Shown here piece by piece: positions 62,148 through 64,000 of a stretch of DNA of 64,000 nucleotides. A program made the position numbers and the translations under genes. Under the pieces are notes generated by a model that was not told the DNA's origin, made no database searches, and worked only from the letters and a program-made list of their open reading frames with translations. The first letter of the stretch is position 1. The number at the start of each line of letters is the position of its first letter. Source of the stretch: Pontibacter rufus (GTDB lineage: Bacteria > Bacteroidota > Bacteroidia > Cytophagales > Hymenobacteraceae); contig NZ_JADQDR010000001.1 of assembly GCF_015694705.1 (NCBI RefSeq), positions 744,001 to 808,000 of the forward strand, in the 5' to 3' direction.

Positions 62148-62530
62148 TTAAGAGTGTATGGATTTGGATAAATTACGAAAAGGCCGGTGCCCAAAGTATA
62201 AAAGGAAGCAAATAAGATACCAGTACAAGTATAAGCCCGCACAAGGCAGGCATTTCTTTTACCTGATTCAGGGGCAAGTATAAGGCTTTCGTTATCAAGG
62301 CTGCAGAAAAGAATCTATAGTTGGCGGCTCGCCGGTAATCAGCAGGCGTATACTTTGATTTCTGTTTAAGGGTTTCGGTTAATGTACAGACGCGCATTCG
62401 CTTGAGCATCATGGCCTATACCATCAGGTTATGTCCTGAACCCGCGAATTTATTGCTTTTCAGATATACTTATTTGTTTCGTCTAACGCGCTCATGTTTA
62501 CCCTGTGCGAGGCTATCAGCCAAAGCTTTT
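62148..62530. other. 383-bp intergenic region rich in AAGTATA
   Basis: No gene supported; a 79-codon minus frame (62173-62412) lacks a recognisable pattern. Five AAGTATA/TATACTT words fall within ~300 bases (about 62193, 62226, 62277, 62350 and 62465), one of the densest clusters in the window. Confidence 0.45.
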
Positions 62531-63064
62531 CTATTTTACAAAGTACCTGAACTGTATCGGGTATATGTCCTCATGCAGCAATACCTCTCCTTTAAAAGTG
62601 TTCACTCCATGTTTAGGAGCTGATGCTCTATAAATGTATTTCACTCCATACTTCCCTTCTTCCCGCTCAATGACATACGACTTTTCGTTTTCAATACTCA
62701 CAAAAGTACTCTCACCTTTAATTGGATTTAAATAAATTGTTGCCACGAAAGGAGCTGATAATGATGTCGTATCATTGCTAAAACTGATCGAAAAGTCCTC
62801 TTTCCTATAGGTATACTTGAAGACCTCCTTTTTCCTGAAAATTCCGTCCTTACCTTTAGCAAGCTTGTAAAAAATATCTCCATTTAATGGACTGTTCACC
62901 AATTTTATAGACTCGCTCACCGTGTCTCTTTTTGTAAATATCAGTTCTCCGTCTTCATCATATGCTTCAACAATAGAGGTGTCGGCAAGCATCTCTTGCC
63001 GCAATTCCTCAGATGAACCTTTATAGGATTCTACGTTCCTATGCGATCTAAAAAGATAAAACAA
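62531..63064 (-). CDS. Hypothetical membrane-anchored or secreted protein, possibly frameshifted at its start
   Basis: As an intact frame it starts at TTG 63064, giving 177 residues (MFYLFRSHRNVESYKGSSEELRQEM...). Read further up in the same frame, the sequence continues as a hydrophobic signal/anchor (RIIAITVVAILSLLLFYLF) but has no start codon. An ATG at 63114 in another frame is followed by six A's; seven would give MKKRIIAITVVAILSLLLFYLF directly in frame. The rest is a beta-rich domain (FSISFSNDTTSLSAPFVATIYLNP, YIYRASAPKHGVNTFKGEVLLHEDIYPIQFRYFVK). More AT-rich than average. Function unknown. Confidence 0.6.
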   Translation of the reverse strand: MFYLFRSHRNVESYKGSSEELRQEMLADTSIVEAYDEDGELIFTKRDTVSESIKLVNSPLNGDIFYKLAKGKDGIFRKKEVFKYTYRKEDFSISFSNDTTSLSAPFVATIYLNPIKGESTFVSIENEKSYVIEREEGKYGVKYIYRASAPKHGVNTFKGEVLLHEDIYPIQFRYFVK

Positions 63065-63234
63065 GAGCAGTGACAGTATAGCAACTACTGTAATAGCTAT
63101 GATTCTTTTTTCATTAACTAATAATTTGGGCTATCGGTGTTGGTGTAGCCGAGGCTTGAAGCGCAGCAAAGGTTAGGGCGGCACTTTGTTGGCAGAAGTT
63201 GTTCTTCTTTTTATAAGATTTAATTTTAATGAAT

Positions 63235-63477
63235 TTAAAAAGAACCTTCTATTCTTAATATTAACCACACAACTGCAAGCACGAAAGCCATTCCTATAAT
63301 GTTGTTTCCTACACCATAAGCTATACTATCGGCAGTTATACCACAATACTTGTTTTTTATAGCCTTGAAACTTTTTGGTTCTCTTCCCTTGACAGTATCA
63401 ATTACAAAAAGAGTTACCCATTGAACAGAAAGCCCAATGTATCCGAAGAAAATTCCTCCAAAAATTGCTTGAAACAT
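63235..63477 (-). CDS. Small hypothetical membrane protein
   Basis: The 80-residue protein has two membrane segments (MFQAIFGGIFFGYIGLSVQWVTLFVI and GNNIIGMAFVLAVVWLIL) joined by a basic loop (DTVKGREPKSFKAIKNKYCG). The ORF extends to 63528, but MFQAIFGG is the better start. AT-rich; not recognised. Confidence 0.6.
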   Translation of the reverse strand: MFQAIFGGIFFGYIGLSVQWVTLFVIDTVKGREPKSFKAIKNKYCGITADSIAYGVGNNIIGMAFVLAVVWLILRIEGSF

Positions 63478-63719
63478 ATTTTTATGGGTTCCTATTGTTG
63501 CTAGACGCGAACATACAGTTATAGGCACTAAGTATGGATGTGAAGCTGCATATTTTTACCTGTTCTTCCCCTTTTACCATGCTTATACCCACCGTCTGCA
63601 TAATATAATATTAAGCTAATATAACAGAAATTTACAAATTATGTAGCGGCCGCAGCGCTTTAGACAGAGCAGGCGCTACAAACCGGTTTTTTATACTCCC
63701 TGAAGTATGGACCACAAAA

Positions 63720-63747
63720 AAGCCTGCCACTTTACAGCAGCAGGCTT
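63720..63747 (-). terminator. Terminator of typA
   Basis: An 8-bp stem AAGCCTGC (63720-63727 with 63740-63747) is followed on the minus strand by TTTTTT, 25 bases after the typA stop. Confidence 0.75.
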
Positions 63748-63772
63748 CCCGTTTATACTTTATACTTCAAAC

Positions 63773-64000
63773 TTACGCTTCGGCTCTGGAGTTGCGGTTG
63801 CGCTCGTTCTCGTCGAGGTAGATTTTGCGCATGCGGATGCTCTTGGGTGTTACTTCCAGCAGTTCGTCCTTCTGGATGTATTCCATGGCTTCTTCCAGGG
63901 AGAAGTGTTTGGCCGGTGCGATTTTCACGTTGTTATCAGAACCGGAAGCGCGCATGTTGGTCAGCTTCTTGCCTTTCTGAATGTTCACCGTGATGTCGTT
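63773..64000 (-). CDS. typA: Translational GTPase TypA/BipA, C-terminal part (cut by window edge)
   Basis: This is the last 75 residues of the ribosome-binding GTPase TypA, which assists 50S assembly and growth under stress. The frame continues past the right edge (NDITVNIQKGKKLTNMRASGSDN), so the GTG at 63988 is internal. LTNMRASGSD and VKIAPAKHFSLEEAMEYIQKDELLEVTPKSIRMRKIYLDENERNR are the diagnostic C-terminal domain of TypA. About 530 residues lie outside. Confidence 0.94.
   Translation of the reverse strand, partial: NDITVNIQKGKKLTNMRASGSDNNVKIAPAKHFSLEEAMEYIQKDELLEVTPKSIRMRKIYLDENERNRNSRAEA

Noticed and set aside
62173..62412. 79-codon minus-strand ORF
   Set aside because: Composition follows the dense AAGTATA words rather than a protein pattern; no recognisable motif.

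Overview
The window looks like the chromosome of a Bacteroidota bacterium, most likely Cytophagales/Hymenobacteraceae (Pontibacter-like). The signs are: a type IX secretion protein (PorT) next to menaquinone methyltransferase UbiE, TonB/PepSY iron genes, a DUF5606 protein, KDO transferase, TAnnTTTG-type -7 promoter elements, GC content near 50% with tight operons, and few Shine-Dalgarno sites. The genus is inferred; no rRNA is present. I saw no tRNA, CRISPR array, transposase, integrase or prophage. Most of the window is ordinary housekeeping chromosome with two small AT-rich, possibly acquired patches (33.1-33.8 kb and 62.5-63.5 kb).

Layout. 0-3.4 kb: end of a Ca2+/H+ antiporter, glutamate dehydrogenase and a Nudix hydrolase. 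3.6-10.1 kb: a packed operon plsC-gatC-TPR membrane protein-ABC ATPase-cobalamin adenosyltransferase-ilvE. 10.3-12.1 kb: prfB with its programmed +1 frameshift, and rnhB. 12.2-14.1 kb (minus): CHASE3 histidine kinase plus single-domain response regulator. 14.4-19.1 kb: gcvT, comB, a MazG-like enzyme, dtd, a lipoprotein and an ATP-grasp enzyme. 19.5-25.2 kb: tandem universal stress protein, a large anchored propeller-like protein, corA, yigZ. 25.4-28.0 kb: a small surface-sugar cluster (ketoisomerase, aminotransferase, glycosyltransferase). 28.4-32.6 kb: acyl-ACP desaturase, then a VWA/AAA+ chelatase-like pair. 33-40 kb: hypotheticals, two ZIP-type membrane proteins, cyclophilin, fasciclin lipoprotein, an SDR, rsgA-waaA. 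40.6-43.0 kb: a lipoprotein gene interrupted by an in-frame stop, a Cys-rich lipoprotein, a 2-Cys peroxiredoxin and a Fur/PerR-type regulator. 43.4-49.3 kb: enoyl-CoA hydratase, aspartate kinase, fbp, small proteins, a TonB-domain protein, engB. 49.7-53.5 kb: PorE-like TPR/PD40 protein, ubiE, porT, SDR. 53.5-56.9 kb: two tandem paralogous lipoproteins with an atypical-kinase-like signature. 57.4-62.1 kb: PepSY membrane protein, TonB receptor, OmpA-family protein. 62.5-64 kb: hypotheticals and the C-terminus of TypA.

Two sequence-wide patterns stand out. First, the short word AAGTATA/TATACTT is extremely frequent in genes, between genes and in terminator arms, in the manner of a DNA-uptake or other genome-wide signal word. 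Second, many gene ends are flanked by degenerate tandem arrays with a strict 7- or 8-base period. The tandem kinase-like lipoproteins are the most interesting protein-level observation.
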